Shown here one piece after another: positions 17,393 to 26,357 of a stretch of DNA of 64,000 nucleotides. Source of the stretch: DATAEY01 sp038199035 (GTDB lineage Bacteria; Actinomycetota; Thermoleophilia; Solirubrobacterales; Solirubrobacteraceae); the NCBI GenBank assembly GCA_038199035.1, contig JBBPZM010000047.1, forward strand, positions 1-64,000, in the 5' to 3' direction. The notes below the pieces were generated by a model. That model searched no databases and was not told the DNA's origin. It was given only the letters and a program-made list of their open reading frames with translations. A program made the position numbers and the translations under genes. Numbering within the stretch: the stretch's first letter is position 1; every line of letters begins with the position of its first letter.

Positions 17393-18165
17393 CACGCGCC
17401 CACCGTGCCGGCGTGGATGGCGATGATGCCGCCGGCCGTCAGCAGCCAGCGCACGTCGGTCAGCCCGCACCGCGCCATCCGGGCCGCCAGCTCATCCGGG
17501 GCGGGGAAGCGCTTGACCGAGCTCGGCAGGTAGCGGTAGGCCGAGGCGATGCTGGCCTCCCGTGCGCCGGGTGAAGACGACGCCGGCGACGGGACGCCCT
17601 CGGCCAGCCGCCCGAGGCCCGGGACCACCCGGTCAAACCACACCGAGTAGAACCAGGAGAGCGGCGGCTTCTGGGGAGTGGTGATCTCCAGCACGACCAC
17701 GCGGCCGCCCCGGCGCACGACGCGGGCCATCTCCGCCAGCCCCCGCCCGAGATCGGCGAAGTTGCGCGCGCCGAAGCCGACGGTGGCCGCGTCGAAGCTG
17801 TCGGACGCGTAGGGAAGCTCCTGGGCGTTGGCCCACTCAAAGCTGACGGCCGCGCTCGGGGGCGCCTTGGCGCGGGCGCGCTCGAGCATGGCGGGCGAGA
17901 AGTCGCAGGCCACCACCTCGCCCCCGGGCGACACCCGGCCGGCGAGCTCGAGCGCCAGGTCCCCGGTCCCGGTGGCGACGTCGAGCGCCCGGGACCCGGG
18001 GCGCAGCCCGGCCAGGTCCGCGGCCCGGCAGCGCCAGCGCTGGTCCAGCCCGGCCGTCATCAGCCGGTTCATCGGGTCGTAGACGCCGGCGATGCGATCG
18101 AACATCGCGCGCACCTGGCCCTCCTCGAGGGTGCCCTGGCGCGCGCCCGCGAGGGCGGGGCTCAC
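17392..18165 (-). CDS. menG: Demethylmenaquinone methyltransferase
   Basis: This SAM-dependent enzyme makes the last step of menaquinone synthesis. The 257-residue protein has the UbiE/MenG hallmarks VRAMFDRIAGVYDPMNRLMTAG, motif I LDVATGTGDLALEL, and SFDAATVGFGARNFADLGRGLAEMARVVRRGGRVVVLEIT. It starts with GTG 10 bp after the cytochrome b/c gene and is followed with a 1-bp overlap by the polyprenyl synthase. Confidence 0.93.
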   Translation of the reverse strand: MSPALAGARQGTLEEGQVRAMFDRIAGVYDPMNRLMTAGLDQRWRCRAADLAGLRPGSRALDVATGTGDLALELAGRVSPGGEVVACDFSPAMLERARAKAPPSAAVSFEWANAQELPYASDSFDAATVGFGARNFADLGRGLAEMARVVRRGGRVVVLEITTPQKPPLSWFYSVWFDRVVPGLGRLAEGVPSPASSSPGAREASIASAYRYLPSSVKRFPAPDELAARMARCGLTDVRWLLTAGGIIAIHAGTVGA

Positions 18166-18175
18166 GACTCGCCCG

Positions 18176-18901
18176 CTACTTGAGCGTCGACAGGAAGTCG
18201 ACGAGGGCGGTGAACTTCTGGGGCGGGAGGTCCTTGAACGACGGCATCGGCGCGGTCGGGTTCTGGAGGGTGCGCGCGATCGCCTCCTTGGGCAGGCGCC
18301 CAGCGATCTTGGTCAAGGGCGGGCCCGGCCCGTCGTTGCCGTTCTCGCCGATCTTGTGGCACGCCAGGCAGCCCGACTGGGCGGCCACCTTCTTGCCGGC
18401 GTTGAACTGGGCCAGGGCCGCGCCGTTGAGGTCCGACGGGGGCTTCATGTCGACCGCCGTGGGCGAGCCCGCATTGGCCCCGGTGTAGGTCAGATAGGCC
18501 ATGGCCGCGATGGTGATGATCCCGGCGATGGTGGCGATCGGCCGCCGCTCGGGCCGCCGCTCGGGGCTGCGGTCGTAGAACGGCAGCAGGATCAGGAGGA
18601 TCATGCACAGCGTGGGCACCCCGATCGTGGCCAGGGGGACCAGCTCGCGCGGCTTGATGACCCGCAGGACCTCGAAGAGGAAGAAGAAGTACCACTCCGG
18701 CCGGGGCGTGTAGGTGGTGGTCGTCGGGTCCGCCTTGGGTCCCAGCTCGGCGCCCAGGACCAGCGACATGGCGACGATGACGGCCATGACGACGACGGCC
18801 ATGGCCGAGTCCTTGGTCACCGCGTAGGGGAAGAACGGCTTGCCCTTGGACTTCTGGACGCTGTAGTCGCGGAGGTACTGCTCCTTCTCGCGCTGGTTCA
18901 T
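18176..18901 (-). CDS. qcrC: Menaquinol-cytochrome c reductase cytochrome b/c subunit
   Basis: The 241-residue protein fuses a subunit-IV-like C-terminal cytochrome b half (helix at about 32-52, the PEWYFFFLFEVLR quinol-site motif at 69-80, further helices near 89-107 and 121-140) to a cytochrome c domain with CLACH (C178-H182) and a distal Met in the TAPMPSF segment. This b/c fusion is the architecture of Bacillus QcrC. It should pass electrons from the Rieske protein toward an oxidase. It follows the cytochrome b gene by 43 bp. Confidence 0.93.
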   Translation of the reverse strand: MNQREKEQYLRDYSVQKSKGKPFFPYAVTKDSAMAVVVMAVIVAMSLVLGAELGPKADPTTTTYTPRPEWYFFFLFEVLRVIKPRELVPLATIGVPTLCMILLILLPFYDRSPERRPERRPIATIAGIITIAAMAYLTYTGANAGSPTAVDMKPPSDLNGAALAQFNAGKKVAAQSGCLACHKIGENGNDGPGPPLTKIAGRLPKEAIARTLQNPTAPMPSFKDLPPQKFTALVDFLSTLK

Positions 18902-18944
18902 CGCCGCGCTCGTCTTCGGCTCGTTGCCTCGCGCACGTTCACGC

Positions 18945-19799
18945 TCAGACCTCGGCCCGGCGCATGTCGTCGGAGTGCTGCGCCTTCATCCACGGCGGGG
19001 CGGTGGTCCCGAGCTTGGCCACCAGGTACAGGTGCGCGCCGATCAGCGCCGCGATGGCGCCGGGTACCAGCAGCATGTGGATCGAGTAGAAGCGCGCCAG
19101 CGTGGTCGCCCCGAAGTCCGGTCCGGCTCGCAGGAAGTCCGACAGGAACGGCCCGATGATCGGTCCCGTACCGTTGATGTTCACTCCGACGATCGTCGCC
19201 CAGTAGGAGCGCTGGTCGAATGGGAGCAGGTAGCCGGTGAACGACATGACCATGGTGAGGATCAGCAGCACCACGCCGATCACCCAGTTGAGCTCGCGGG
19301 GGTACTTGTAGGCGCCGAAGAAGAACGTCCGCGCCATGTGCAGGAAGATGAGGATGACCATCACCGACGAGCCCCACTTGTGCATGCCCCGGACGAACTC
19401 GCCGAGGAAGGCGTCGTTGGAGACGTAGCGGATCGAGGCGTAGGCCCGGGTCGGTGACGGGTCGTAGAACATGGCCAGGAAGACGCCGGTCACCGCCTGC
19501 GACAAAAAGGCGAACATCGTCGCCGAGCCCAGCGTGTAGAACCAGTTGGTTCCCTTCGGAACCTTGCGGAACATCATCCAGCGGGCCCCGCCCGACAGCG
19601 AGGTGCGCTCGTCGACCCAGTCCACGACGCTGACGCCGGCGTCCTTGCCGGCCTGGATGGCCGCGTCCTTGGGGGTGAGGGCCGGCCGGGCTCCGTTGCC
19701 ATTGCCGTTCCCGTTGCCGTTCCCGTCGCGCTCGCCGGGGCGCTTGGGCCGTGGGCGCAGCGCGTCGGGCATGGGAGGCTTGGGCAGCTTGAGCTTCAT
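18945..19799 (-). CDS. qcrB: Menaquinol-cytochrome c reductase cytochrome b subunit
   Basis: The 284-residue protein is the N-terminal, four-helix half of cytochrome b. Heme-ligand histidine pairs are visible in RGMHKWGSSVMVILIFLHMARTFF-type and FYSIHMLLVPGAIAALIGAHLYL-type segments, and GYLLPFDQ marks the quinol site. The first 50 residues are a cytoplasmic extension with a run of alternating Gly-Asn (residues about 26-35). It overlaps the Rieske gene by 4 bp (ATGA). Confidence 0.94.
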   Translation of the reverse strand: MKLKLPKPPMPDALRPRPKRPGERDGNGNGNGNGNGARPALTPKDAAIQAGKDAGVSVVDWVDERTSLSGGARWMMFRKVPKGTNWFYTLGSATMFAFLSQAVTGVFLAMFYDPSPTRAYASIRYVSNDAFLGEFVRGMHKWGSSVMVILIFLHMARTFFFGAYKYPRELNWVIGVVLLILTMVMSFTGYLLPFDQRSYWATIVGVNINGTGPIIGPFLSDFLRAGPDFGATTLARFYSIHMLLVPGAIAALIGAHLYLVAKLGTTAPPWMKAQHSDDMRRAEV

Positions 19800-20479
19800 G
19801 GCTTGGCGTCCTTGGGCCGGGGGGCGGTGGAGAAGCGTGCGGGGTAGGCGTACTGCCCCAGGCCGTCGAGCGCCTCGCCGGGATCACGCGGCGAGAAGCG
19901 GCGCAGCTCTGAGTTGACGCTGTAGCGCGGGCCGATCTGGAGGCGGCCGGCGCGCACCCGGTTGTAGAAGCGATCGAGGGGGCGCACGGGCGGGCCCCCG
20001 GTGACCTTGCCCTGGAAGTCGTAGACGCCGCCGTGGCAGGGGCAGACGAAGCGCTGGGAGGCCTCGATGAAGCGGACCGGGCAGCCGAGGTGGGCACAGC
20101 GCGTGGAGATCGCCACGAAGTTGTCGTACTGGTCCTTCTTGGGCCCGTCGATCGAGGGGTTGTGCTTGCGCACGTAAACCGTGGCCTTGCCCGGCTCGCC
20201 GATGCCCGGAACGAGCGTGAAGACCTTCGGCACGTAGGTGCTGTCGGGAAAGTCGCCGACCGCGCCGACGTCCTCCCAGCGGGCCTCGGTGCGCTCGAAC
20301 ACGGGACCGAGCGCGAAGCCCAGAGCGGGAAGCGCAAAGGCCGCGACCGCCACACCGCCGAGCGTCTGCGCCCCGCCACTCATGAACCGCCGCCGAGTGA
20401 CCGTCTCGCCCTCGAAGGCGCCCGGCACGTTGCGATCGGTCGTGTACGGCGACTGGGGTTCGGGGCGGCGATCTGGCAT
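19796..20479 (-). CDS. qcrA: Rieske iron-sulfur subunit of quinol-cytochrome c reductase
   Basis: The 227-residue protein has a Tat-type signal (VTRRRFMSGGAQ, residues 28-39, then a hydrophobic helix) and the Rieske motifs CAHLGC (C128, H130, C133) and CPCHGG (C146, C148, H149). Cluster ligands should be C128, H130, C146 and H149, with a disulfide C133-C148. ATG 20479 is preferred over upstream starts because a TTGACG-N17-TTCAAT promoter ends 22 bp before it. It heads the qcrABC-menG-polyprenyl synthase operon. Confidence 0.93.
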   Translation of the reverse strand: MPDRRPEPQSPYTTDRNVPGAFEGETVTRRRFMSGGAQTLGGVAVAAFALPALGFALGPVFERTEARWEDVGAVGDFPDSTYVPKVFTLVPGIGEPGKATVYVRKHNPSIDGPKKDQYDNFVAISTRCAHLGCPVRFIEASQRFVCPCHGGVYDFQGKVTGGPPVRPLDRFYNRVRAGRLQIGPRYSVNSELRRFSPRDPGEALDGLGQYAYPARFSTAPRPKDAKP

Positions 20480-20501
20480 TTGATCTGCGAGGAGGCGCTG
20501 A

Positions 20502-20530
20502 ATTGAACGGGCCGGACAGCCTACCGTCAA
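20502..20530 (-). promoter_or_regulatory. Promoter of the qcr-menG operon
   Basis: On the minus strand TTGACG (20530-20525) and TTCAAT (20507-20502) are separated by exactly 17 nt. The expected start point is about 15 nt before the qcrA ATG. Confidence 0.6.
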
Positions 20531-20663
20531 CATGGCGACGGTCGGCACAAGACCGGTGCCCGGTGGGGGGATGGGCCGTCGTCGCCGGGCCGCTCAGCCG
20601 TGGCCAGGCGCCGTCTCCGTGCCGGCACAGCCGGGTGGCCGGTGTGCGCTCGTACCTGCTTGC

Positions 20664-21235
20664 TCAGCCCGGCGGCGCAGCCCCGTTGCGCCCCTCGCGG
20701 GCGGCCGTGCGCAGCGCCGCCGCGGCCTCCGGCTCCCCCGCCCGCGCCGCCGCCTTGGCCGCCCCGTGGCCGGGCCCGGAGCCCCAGCCGACAGCGGTCG
20801 CGCCCGCCTCCCACACGGCCGCCGCCAGGTCGGGGTCGCTGGCGGTATGGGCCTGGGCGACGAGCGAGATGACGTCGGCCAGCTCGTGCACGGCCTCGAG
20901 GTCTCCCAGCTCGGCCAGCCGCGACAGGCCCAGCGCGTAGAGCTGGTCCCCGAGCAGGAGGGCGAGGTCCGGCTCGCCAGGGTGGAGGACGGCTCCACCG
21001 GCTTCGCCGTAGTGGAGGAGGTAGCCCTCGTAGATGGTGTCGACCAGCAGCTCGTACTCGGCGGCGTGGTCGCGGGCGCGCGGGCCGCGGGCGGCGATCC
21101 GCGGCGGCTGCGGCGCCTCGGGCTCCCCCTCGGCCTCGCCGGGGTCGCGCAGCGCCCCGGCCAGCAGGGGGTCCTCGTCGAGCAGGCTGCGATAGAGCGC
21201 ACGCAGGCCCCCCTCCGCCTCATTGCCCACATTGC

Positions 21236-21239
<4 letters not shown>
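20664..21239 (-). CDS. Uncharacterised all-helical protein, isoprenoid-synthase-like segment
   Basis: The 191-residue product appears all-helical. Its centre, LLLGDQLYALGLSRLAELGDLEAVHELADVIS split into helices, resembles non-catalytic prenyl-synthase subunits (the HepS type) in the GD-x-L-x-A-L-x2-L-A pattern, but it has no DDxxD motif. The C-terminus is Ala/Gly-rich. The ATG overlaps the hemL stop (ATGA). A partner role with the polyprenyl synthase 3 kb away is possible but is inference; it could equally be a chaperone-like helical protein. Confidence 0.65.
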
Positions 21240-22519
<1,280 letters not shown>

Positions 22520-22560
22520 GGCCGGGCGCTCGGGCGGGCGCCGCGAGCGGGGTCCGGATG

Positions 22561-23421
22561 CTAGGCCACGGCCGGCGCGGCGACCCGATCGATCCCGAGC
22601 CGCCGCCGCATGACCCGGACGGCCTCGGGATTGCTGTCGACCAGCACGTAGCGGCGGCCCAGGTCTCTCGCCACCGCGCCCAAGGTCCCGCTCCCCGCGA
22701 AGAAGTCCAGGCACCAGTCGCCGGGCCGGGTCGAGGCCTGGACCATCCGCCGGATCAGGCCCTCGGGCTTCTGGGTCGGGTAGCCGGTCTTCTCCCGGCC
22801 GGTCGGCGAGACGATCGTGTGCCACCACACGTCGGTCGGCAGCTTCCCGCGCGCCGCCTTCTCGGGGGTGACGAGCCCGGGGGCCATGTAGGGCTCGCGA
22901 TCGACCGCCTCGGCGTCGAAGTGGTAGCGGCCCGGGTCCCTGACGTAGACGAGGATCGTGTCGTGCTTGGCCGGCCAGCGCCGCCTGGCGCGAGCCCCGT
23001 AGTCGTAGGCCCACACGATCTCGTTGAGGAAGCACTCGCGCCCGAAGATCTCGTCGAGCAGCAGCTTGCAGTAGTGCGCCTCGCGGTAGTCGATGTGGAA
23101 GTAGAGCGTGCCGTCGTCACGCAGGACGCGCCGCGCCTCGGCCAGCCGCGGCTCGAGGAAGCCGAGGTAATCGTCGAACGAGTCGCGGTAGGAGGATTGG
23201 GCCAGCAGCCGCGAGCGATAGCGCCGGCCGCCGAATCCCGTCCGGTCGCCGTCCTCGTCCGCGGCGATCTCGACCGTCCGCCGGGTCCGCGGTGCGCCGG
23301 TGTTGAACGGCGGATCGAGGTAGATCAGCGAGAAGGCTCCGTCGGCGAACCCGTCGAGGGCCTCGAGGTTGTCGGCGAGGATGACCTCGTCGTCGCAAGG
23401 CAGGCGACGCAGCAGGCCCAT
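22561..23421 (-). CDS. Site-specific DNA-methyltransferase (N6-adenine or N4-cytosine)
   Basis: The 286-residue protein has catalytic motif IV LDPPFN (about residue 36) near the N-terminus and the SAM motif I DFFAGSGT near the C-terminus, the beta-class order. TQKPEGLIRRM precedes motif I, as in other members. DPPF favours N6-adenine methylation. Start ATG 23421 is preferred because TACCAT lies 7 nt upstream; ATG 23451 would add ten residues. No restriction endonuclease is adjacent, so it looks like an orphan methyltransferase. Confidence 0.9.
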   Translation of the reverse strand: MGLLRRLPCDDEVILADNLEALDGFADGAFSLIYLDPPFNTGAPRTRRTVEIAADEDGDRTGFGGRRYRSRLLAQSSYRDSFDDYLGFLEPRLAEARRVLRDDGTLYFHIDYREAHYCKLLLDEIFGRECFLNEIVWAYDYGARARRRWPAKHDTILVYVRDPGRYHFDAEAVDREPYMAPGLVTPEKAARGKLPTDVWWHTIVSPTGREKTGYPTQKPEGLIRRMVQASTRPGDWCLDFFAGSGTLGAVARDLGRRYVLVDSNPEAVRVMRRRLGIDRVAAPAVA

Positions 23422-23428
23422 GGGCGGG

Positions 23429-23434
23429 ATGGTA
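23429..23434 (-). promoter_or_regulatory. -10 element TACCAT of the methyltransferase, leaderless spacing
   Basis: On the minus strand TACCAT is followed by 7 nt and ATG 23421. It supports that start over the upstream ATG 23451. Confidence 0.45.
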
Positions 23435-23474
23435 GGAGCGTCGGCAGACACGGCGGCCGGTTGTGGACAGGGCC

Positions 23475-23480
23475 TACGAT
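23475..23480 (+). promoter_or_regulatory. -10 element TACGAT before a 26-residue ORF
   Basis: TACGAT is followed by 6 nt and GTG 23487. It diverges from the methyltransferase -10 about 40 bp away. Confidence 0.4.
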
Positions 23481-23486
23481 CGCCTC

Positions 23487-23567
23487 GTGCGCTCCATCGG
23501 CCCGCTCGAGATCCTCATCGTCCTGCTGCTCATCGCGCCGGTCGCCGCCCTGTGGTGGCCGGGATGA
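23487..23567 (+). CDS. Candidate 26-residue membrane peptide
   Basis: The GTG-started peptide reads VRSIGPLEILIVLLLIAPVA then ALWWPG. It is one hydrophobic helix with an N-terminus like that of TatA (IGPLEILIVL) but no hinge or amphipathic helix. A leaderless-type -10 (TACGAT) is 6 nt upstream, and the stop overlaps the next ATG. It could be a regulatory membrane peptide. I know of no matching family. Confidence 0.4.
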   Translation: MRSIGPLEILIVLLLIAPVAALWWPG

Positions 23568-23683
23568 AGGGTCGCTGGGTGTGGTTCGTCCTCGGCCTGA
23601 TCCTCTGGCTGCCCGCGTTTGTGGGCGCCGTTCTGCCAGCTCGGCCCGACTCCACCTGGGCGATTCGCCGGCAGCCGAGGTAG
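23564..23683 (+). CDS. Candidate 39-residue membrane peptide
   Basis: The ATG overlaps the stop of the preceding 26-residue ORF (ATGA), as in the real operons of this genome. The product starts MKGRWVWFVLGLILWLPAFV, a single membrane helix with an aromatic belt, and ends in a basic tail (WAIRRQPR). The paired overlap and hydrophobic design favour a real gene, but length limits certainty. Confidence 0.4.
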   Translation: MKGRWVWFVLGLILWLPAFVGAVLPARPDSTWAIRRQPR

Positions 23684-23753
23684 GTCCCCCACCTCCTCGG
23701 CGCCTGCGACGTCGGGCGGCACGCCTATGCCTTCGCGGCTCCCGGCGCGGCGC

Positions 23754-24854
23754 CTACCCGTGCTCGGCTTCCCAGCGCGCGAAGTCGCCGGTGAAGTAGA
23801 GCAGGCGGATCTTCTTGAACTCGGTCGAGGAGTAGAGGGTGGTGCGCTCCTCGATGCCGGTCTGCTCGGCGATCGAGTCGAGGATCGCGTCGCACTCCTG
23901 CTTGGAGCGCCCGTGGGCCATGGTGAAGACCGAGTAGGGCCAGTCGGCGTAGGTCGGGCGCTGGTAGCAGTGGGAGATCCCCCGGAAGGCGGCCATGCGC
24001 GGGCCGATCTCCATGATCTGCTCCTCGGGCACCTTCCACACGCCCATGCCGTTGGCCGAGAAGCCGGCGCGGCGGTGGAAGAGGATTGCCGCCACGCGGC
24101 GCAGGAGCCCGCGCTCGCGCATGCCGGCCAGATGGTCGAGCAGCCGCTCGACGGGCATCCCCAGGCGCTGGGCGGCCGGCACGTAGGGCTCGGCGACGAT
24201 CGCCATGTTCCCCTGCGTCGCCCGGATGACCTCGACGTCGAACTCGTCGAAGGGCTGCTTGTCGAGCTCGGCCGGCGCCTGCGCCACGCCGGCCGAGGCC
24301 AGCGCCTTGGTGTCGCGCTCCATCTCGAGGTCCATCCGGATCTTGAAGAGCTTCAGCGTGGGGAGCTGGCGGATCGACTCCGCGCCGGTGAGCGCGGCGA
24401 GGAGCTCCAGCGTGCCGTCCAGGCCAAAGCGCGAGCCCTCCTCGACGGCGAGCGTGAACCACAGGTTGAACTCGTGGTTGCGCAGGTAGTTGTGCGACAC
24501 GCCGGGGTGGGAGTTGATGACCTGGGCGGCGCGGTGGGGGAACTCGGGATCGACCTTCGCAGCGACGAGCATCGAGGAGTAGCCGAGGGCGCGCGTGTCG
24601 TAGATCGGGGTGACCTGGCGGATGATTCGCTCGTCGACCAGGCGCTTGACCCGGCGCACCGCCTCGTCCTCCGTGATGTCCGCCTCTGCGGCCACGGCCG
24701 CGTAGGGCCGGGGCTCCAGCGGGAACCGGCCCTGCATGAGGTTGAGCAGCCGCCGGTCGAGCTCGTCGAGCGCGACGGCCGCGCCGCCCTTGCGCTCGCG
24801 CAGCTTGGGCGTGGCCGTGCCCGCAGTCGTGGTCGTCACGTCGGCCGAAGCCAT
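23754..24854 (-). CDS. Fused siroheme decarboxylase (AhbA-AhbB / NirDL type)
   Basis: Siroheme decarboxylase removes two acetate carboxyls from siroheme to give 12,18-didecarboxysiroheme, an intermediate to heme (Ahb route) or heme d1. The 366-residue protein has two Lrp/AsnC-like halves (about 28-175 and 195-366). The first has GVSHNYLRNHEFNLWFTL, the second ISHCYQRPTYADWPYSVFTM, the motifs of the two normally separate subunits. It is often mislabelled as an AsnC regulator. Its start overlaps hemB by 19 bp, and hemL is 1.2 kb downstream, so a tetrapyrrole role fits better than regulation. Confidence 0.85.
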   Translation of the reverse strand: MASADVTTTTAGTATPKLRERKGGAAVALDELDRRLLNLMQGRFPLEPRPYAAVAAEADITEDEAVRRVKRLVDERIIRQVTPIYDTRALGYSSMLVAAKVDPEFPHRAAQVINSHPGVSHNYLRNHEFNLWFTLAVEEGSRFGLDGTLELLAALTGAESIRQLPTLKLFKIRMDLEMERDTKALASAGVAQAPAELDKQPFDEFDVEVIRATQGNMAIVAEPYVPAAQRLGMPVERLLDHLAGMRERGLLRRVAAILFHRRAGFSANGMGVWKVPEEQIMEIGPRMAAFRGISHCYQRPTYADWPYSVFTMAHGRSKQECDAILDSIAEQTGIEERTTLYSSTEFKKIRLLYFTGDFARWEAEHG

Positions 24855-25816
24855 CCGGCGACCTCCTTGGCGTGGTAGGTGATGACGATGTCGGCCCCGG
24901 CGCGGCGGATGGCGGTCAGGGCCTCGAGCACCGCGGTGCGCTCGTCAAGCGCTCCCGCTGCCGCGGCGGCCTTGACCATGGCGTACTCGCCGGAGACGTT
25001 GAACGCCGCCACGGGAAGCCGGACGGCCTCGCGCACACGGGCGATGACGTCGAGGTAGGGCAGCGCGGGCTTGACCATGACAACGTCCGCGCCCTCGTCG
25101 GCGTCGAGCAGGGCCTCGCGCACGCCCTCGCGGCCGTTGGCCGGATCCATCTGGTAGCTGCGGCGGTCCCCAAAGGCCGGGCTCGAGCCGGCGGCCTCCC
25201 GGAACGGGCCGTAGAAGGCCGAGGCGAACTTGGCCGAGTAGGCGACGATCGGCGTGTCGGTGAGGCCCTCGGCGTCAAGCTCGGCGCGGATCAGGCCGAC
25301 GCGCCCGTCCATCATGTCGCTGGGGGCGACCGCGTCGGCGCCCGCGCGCGCCTGGGAGACCGCGGTGCGAGCCAGCAGCTCGACGCTCGAGTCGTTGTCG
25401 ACCGTGCCGTCGTCGCGCAGCCGCCCGCAGTGGCCGTGGTCGGTGTACTCGCACAGGCACACGTCGGTGACGACCAGCAGGTCGGGATGGGCGTCCTTGA
25501 TGGCGCGAGTGGCGAGCTGGACGACGCCCTCGTCGTCCCACGCGCCGGAGCCTTCGGCGTCCTTGGCGGCGGGGATGCCGAACAGCAGCACGGCGGGGAT
25601 TCCGAGGGCTGCTGCTTCGCCAGCCTCGTCGACGGCAGCCGAGATCGAGAGGCGGTCGATGCCCGGCATGGCGGCGATCGGCTCGCGACCGTCGACGCCC
25701 AAGGCGACAAACATCGGATAGACGAGGTGGCGCACGTCGAGCTGGGTCTCGCGCACCAGGTCGCGCAGCACGCCAGTCTTGCGCAGCCGACGCAGGCGCG
25801 TTTGCGGGAAGGCCAT
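24836..25816 (-). CDS. hemB: Delta-aminolevulinic acid dehydratase (porphobilinogen synthase)
   Basis: The enzyme condenses two 5-aminolevulinates into porphobilinogen. The 326-residue protein starts MAFPQTRLRRLRKTG. It has the zinc-type cysteine cluster DVCLCEYTDHGHCG, the Schiff-base lysines in YSAKFASAFYGPFREA and VMVKPALPYLD, and ends in VITYHAKEVAGWL. ATG 25816 is chosen because a TATCCT hexamer lies 8 nt before it. It overlaps the siroheme decarboxylase gene, implying coupled expression. Confidence 0.95.
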   Translation of the reverse strand: MAFPQTRLRRLRKTGVLRDLVRETQLDVRHLVYPMFVALGVDGREPIAAMPGIDRLSISAAVDEAGEAAALGIPAVLLFGIPAAKDAEGSGAWDDEGVVQLATRAIKDAHPDLLVVTDVCLCEYTDHGHCGRLRDDGTVDNDSSVELLARTAVSQARAGADAVAPSDMMDGRVGLIRAELDAEGLTDTPIVAYSAKFASAFYGPFREAAGSSPAFGDRRSYQMDPANGREGVREALLDADEGADVVMVKPALPYLDVIARVREAVRLPVAAFNVSGEYAMVKAAAAAGALDERTAVLEALTAIRRAGADIVITYHAKEVAGWLRPT

Positions 25817-25824
25817 CGCCGTCG

Positions 25825-25830
25825 AGGATA
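25825..25830 (-). promoter_or_regulatory. -10 element TATCCT of hemB, leaderless spacing
   Basis: On the minus strand TATCCT is followed by 8 nt and ATG 25816. Confidence 0.5.
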
Positions 25831-25852
25831 CCGGCGGCCGGATGGGGACCGC

Positions 25853-25858
25853 CATACT
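25853..25858 (+). promoter_or_regulatory. -10 element CATACT of the GNAT gene, leaderless spacing
   Basis: CATACT is followed by 6 nt and GTG 25865. It diverges from the hemB -10 within a 48-bp gap. Confidence 0.45.
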
Positions 25859-25864
25859 GGCCGG

Positions 25865-26323
25865 GTGGCGGCCTCCATCTCACGAACTCCGGCCGGGACG
25901 GGGATCGAGGGCCTGACGATTCGCCCGGCCCGGCAGGCCGACGTGGCCAGCGTGCTCGAGCTGTGGCGGCTGGCCGGCGCCCCACCGAGCTCCACCGAGG
26001 ATGCACCGGGGTTGGGACACCTCCTGGCTCACGATCCCGACGCGCTCCTGGTGGCAGAGCGCGACGAGGAGCTGGTGGGCAGCGTGATCGCCGCGTTCGA
26101 CGGGTGGCGCGGAGCGCTCTACCGGCTGGCTGTCCTCCCGCGTCACCGTAGGCGGGGCGTGGGTCGGGCGCTGGTCGCCGCGGGCGAGCATCGACTCCGC
26201 GCCCGGGGCGTCCGGCGCATCGGGGTGCTCGCCATTCCCGCTGCGACCGGCGCGGCGGAGCTCTGGGACGCCGTCGGCTACGAACCCGATCCGCGCGTCG
26301 TGCGGCTGGTCAAGGACCTGTGA
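25865..26323 (+). CDS. GNAT family N-acetyltransferase
   Basis: The 152-residue protein has the GNAT fold: LTIRPARQADVASVLELW at the start, LVGSVIAAFDGWRGALYRLAVLPRHRRRGVGRALVAAGE containing the acetyl-CoA loop R-R-G-V-G-R-A, and a C-terminal ELWDAVGYEPDPRVVRLVKDL. The order matches the YpeA/RimI-like group. GTG 25865 agrees with a CATACT -10 six nt upstream. The substrate cannot be predicted; it diverges from hemB but need not be related to heme. Confidence 0.85.
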   Translation: MAASISRTPAGTGIEGLTIRPARQADVASVLELWRLAGAPPSSTEDAPGLGHLLAHDPDALLVAERDEELVGSVIAAFDGWRGALYRLAVLPRHRRRGVGRALVAAGEHRLRARGVRRIGVLAIPAATGAAELWDAVGYEPDPRVVRLVKDL

Positions 26324-26357
26324 CGCGCGATGCCCGCCCCGCCGAGCTCGCGGCTGA

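Noticed and set aside
19680..19740. Simple-sequence repeat encoding alternating Gly-Asn in cytochrome b
   Set aside because: It is in frame within a real gene and is a low-complexity linker rather than a separate element.
23462..23471. TGTGGACAG (reverse CTGTCCACA) as a DnaA box
   Set aside because: A single near-match 20 kb from dnaA, inside a short promoter region; not enough to call a DnaA site.
23754..24854. AsnC/Lrp transcriptional regulator
   Set aside because: The paired SHNY/SHCY-type motifs and the overlap with hemB fit siroheme decarboxylase better than a regulator.
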